Below the pieces are notes generated by a model, which was given only the letters and a program-made list of their open reading frames with translations, had not been told where the DNA came from and made no database searches. Below are positions 16,136 to 17,059 of a DNA stretch of 17,059 bases, one piece after another. The translations under genes and the position numbers were made by a program. Positions within the stretch are counted from its first letter, which is position 1. The number at the start of each line of letters is the position of its first letter. The DNA comes from an uncultured Bacteroides sp. (GTDB lineage: Bacteria > Bacteroidota > Bacteroidia > Bacteroidales > Bacteroidaceae). The stretch is from the NCBI GenBank assembly GCA_900556625.1, contig USPQ01000055.1, forward strand, positions 1-17,059, read 5' to 3'.

Positions 16136-16280
16136 GAATTATATGTCTTATCGATTATCTGTTATAAATAGGTGAAAAGTCTCTAACTATAAGGTATTTA
16201 CCATTTATTTAACAGTCTATATTCTACAATTTAATATTAGTTCAAATGTGTCGTATATTGAAATTTGATTTATGAAGCTA

Positions 16281-16412
16281 TATGAGAACACAACGAATTC
16301 TATGAGAAATAATCCCGAATACTATGAGAAATGGCTGTCTGTTATTTTATTTCTCATACATCATTTATCTGATAATAAACGCGTTATTCCGAAAGTATGA
16401 GAATATGAGAAA
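16281..16412 (-). repeat. TTTCTCATA motif array, right half
   Basis: The motif lies mainly on the minus strand here: exact at 16301-16309, 16323-16331 and 16404-16412, variants at 16281-16289 and 16396-16404, and one exact + copy at 16350-16358. The copies at 16281, 16301 and 16323 step by 20 and 22 bp. It mirrors the left half. Confidence 0.75.
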
Positions 16413-16445
16413 TGAATTTGATGAATCAGTTTTTCTTCCAATTTG
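16340..16445 (-). repeat. Right arm of giant inverted repeat
   Basis: This is the reverse-complement partner of 15715-15821; the arms are separated by 518 bp and the whole structure spans about 731 bp. The only differences in the 81-bp core are one base in the CTTTCGGGATAAC segment and two just after it. Its outer part runs into the beginning of direct repeat copy 2. Confidence 0.93.
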
Positions 16446-16488
16446 TTTGTAAGTTGAATCTGTAAAATAATGATTTGCTAGTTTATAG

Positions 16489-16558
16489 TCGATAGTATCC
16501 TCTATTCTCCTCCTTCTGGAAGGAGGAGTCCCCGTAGGGGGAGGTGGTAGGTGAATGC
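16489..16558 (+). repeat. Direct repeat copy 2 with two GC-rich hairpins
   Basis: The second copy of the 70-bp unit at 15541-15610, in the same orientation, 948 bp further on. The first hairpin here has loop CTGG instead of CGGG; the stem is unchanged. Unlike copy 1, it is not followed by an inverted partner, so it resembles half of the 246-bp element. Confidence 0.9.
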
Positions 16559-16599
16559 CAGAATCGGTTATTATCAACTTTATGTATCAGCATTGTTTT

Positions 16600-16804
16600 T
16601 TGAGAAACCGAATAAATTTGCTTACAGTACTTATTTCTTCTCTACAGTCTCATTCCCTTCCCTTCCTCTCGCGTGTGAATATAATAATGTGTAGTCATTC
16701 TACATAGGTTCTCCCTGCAGTAAAATTTATGTTCTACAACATCCTTGTCAATCAGCGTATTACGAAAAAGTTTCAAAAAAGATTAGAAAAAATAGTTATA
16801 TATA
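16600..16804. other. AT-rich region upstream of rRNA promoters, no gene
   Basis: No credible reading frame is present. The last 50 bp before promoter P1 (about 16763-16800) carry several A tracts (AAAAAG, CAAAAAAG, GAAAAAATAG) spaced at roughly one helical turn. Such tracts could bend DNA or act as an UP-like element for the strong rRNA promoters; that role is inference. Confidence 0.5.
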
Positions 16805-16836
16805 TTTGGATGTTATGGATAAGTTGTCTACTTTTG
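16805..16836 (+). promoter_or_regulatory. rRNA operon promoter P1
   Basis: TTTG at 16805-16808 and TACTTTTG at 16829-16836 are separated by 20 bp and fit the Bacteroidota -33/-7 consensus. A tracts lie directly upstream. The GCACCCGCTTT downstream of the -7 box is repeated, slightly altered, at P2. Confidence 0.85.
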
Positions 16837-16929
16837 CACCCGCTTTGCTAGAGAGACAGAGCCTAATGATTGACATTCTGCTAATGATAAAGGGTTCGGA
16901 AAATAAAAACCAAAAAACTTCGAAAAAAG

Positions 16930-16962
16930 TTTGGATGTTATCTGAAAAAGTCCTTATCTTTG
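16930..16962 (+). promoter_or_regulatory. rRNA operon promoter P2
   Basis: TTTG at 16930-16933 and TATCTTTG at 16955-16962 are separated by 21 bp. The segment TTTGGATGTTAT is shared exactly with P1, and GCATCCGCTTT follows the -7 box. This layout, followed by the leader below, is the usual front of a Bacteroides rRNA operon. Confidence 0.9.
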
Positions 16963-16968
16963 CATCCG

Positions 16969-17059
16969 CTTTCGTAAAGAAAGCAGTGCGGCGAAGGCCA
17001 CATTAGTTCTTTGAAATATTGATAAACAATACAAGTAGTACAAGAAAAGATAGAACCGT
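16969..17059 (+). other. rRNA leader with boxA antitermination motif, runs off the window
   Basis: Transcripts from P2 should begin near 16969. GTTCTTTGAAA at 17006-17016 resembles boxA, the NusB/S10 binding site of rRNA leaders. The stretch GATAAACAATACAAG after it is typical of the spacer before 16S rRNA in Bacteroides. The conserved 16S start AGAGTTTGATC is not reached within the window, so mature 16S rRNA is not annotated. Confidence 0.8.

Noticed and set aside
15949..16167. Open frame for a 72-residue hydrophobic protein on + inside the giant inverted repeat
   Set aside because: Its composition follows from AT-rich, T-biased DNA; it has no ribosome-binding site, no recognisable motif, and it runs across the central nested hairpin.
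15487..16600. Possible CRISPR array or integron attC cluster
   Set aside because: Repeats are not evenly spaced with unique spacers, there are no cas or integrase genes, and the hairpins lack the attC consensus core sequences.
16806..17006. Plus-strand frame of 66 residues before the end of the window
   Set aside because: It covers both rRNA promoters and the leader, so it cannot be a real gene.

Overview
This window looks like a chromosomal segment of a Bacteroides species, probably near the B. thetaiotaomicron/B. ovatus group (species is inference). Evidence for the genus: protein-level similarity recalled from the family, the Bacteroidota promoter grammar TTTG-N19-21-TAnnTTTG seen twice, perfectly, at the right end, a GldH lipoprotein, a long RicT/PSP1 protein with a polar tail, and Bacteroides-style GC-rich intergenic hairpin repeats. 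There is no plasmid, phage, transposase or CRISPR gene.

Layout. (1) Positions 2-3276, + strand: the 3' part of an ABC-F ATPase gene followed by an M13 metallopeptidase lipoprotein, then a strong intrinsic terminator. (2) Positions 3392-10649, + strand: a TAnnTTTG promoter, purH (purine synthesis), then the complete elongasome cluster mreB-mreC-mreD-mrdA(PBP2)-rodA with 15 nt or less between genes or overlaps. (3) Positions 10662-14658, - strand, converging on rodA with a 12-bp gap: metF-holB-ricT-gldH, tightly packed, with a probable promoter upstream of metF. (4) Positions 14845-15357, - strand: a free-standing Dps-like ferritin (bfr/DpsL type) with its own terminator. (5) Positions 15358-16800: about 1.4 kb without a credible gene, full of ordered repeats. 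(6) Positions 16805-17059, + strand: two tandem rRNA promoters and the rRNA leader with a boxA; the 16S gene starts just beyond the window.

How genes work together: MreB filaments, the MreC/MreD membrane proteins, the RodA glycosyltransferase and the PBP2 transpeptidase form the machine for side-wall peptidoglycan synthesis. metF, holB, ricT and gldH are functionally diverse (folate/methionine, clamp loader, PSP1-family Fe-S protein, lipoprotein) but are built like one transcript.

The most unusual part is the gene-free block at 15487-16600. It holds a 246-bp palindromic element with short terminal inverted repeats (15487-15732), a second direct copy of its hairpin core (16489-16558), and between them a 0.73-kb giant inverted repeat (15715-16445; inner 81-bp arms match at 78/81) that carries nine exact copies of TTTCTCATA, partly phased at about 22 bp, and a nested hairpin at its centre. 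I know of no named system with this design; its function is open.
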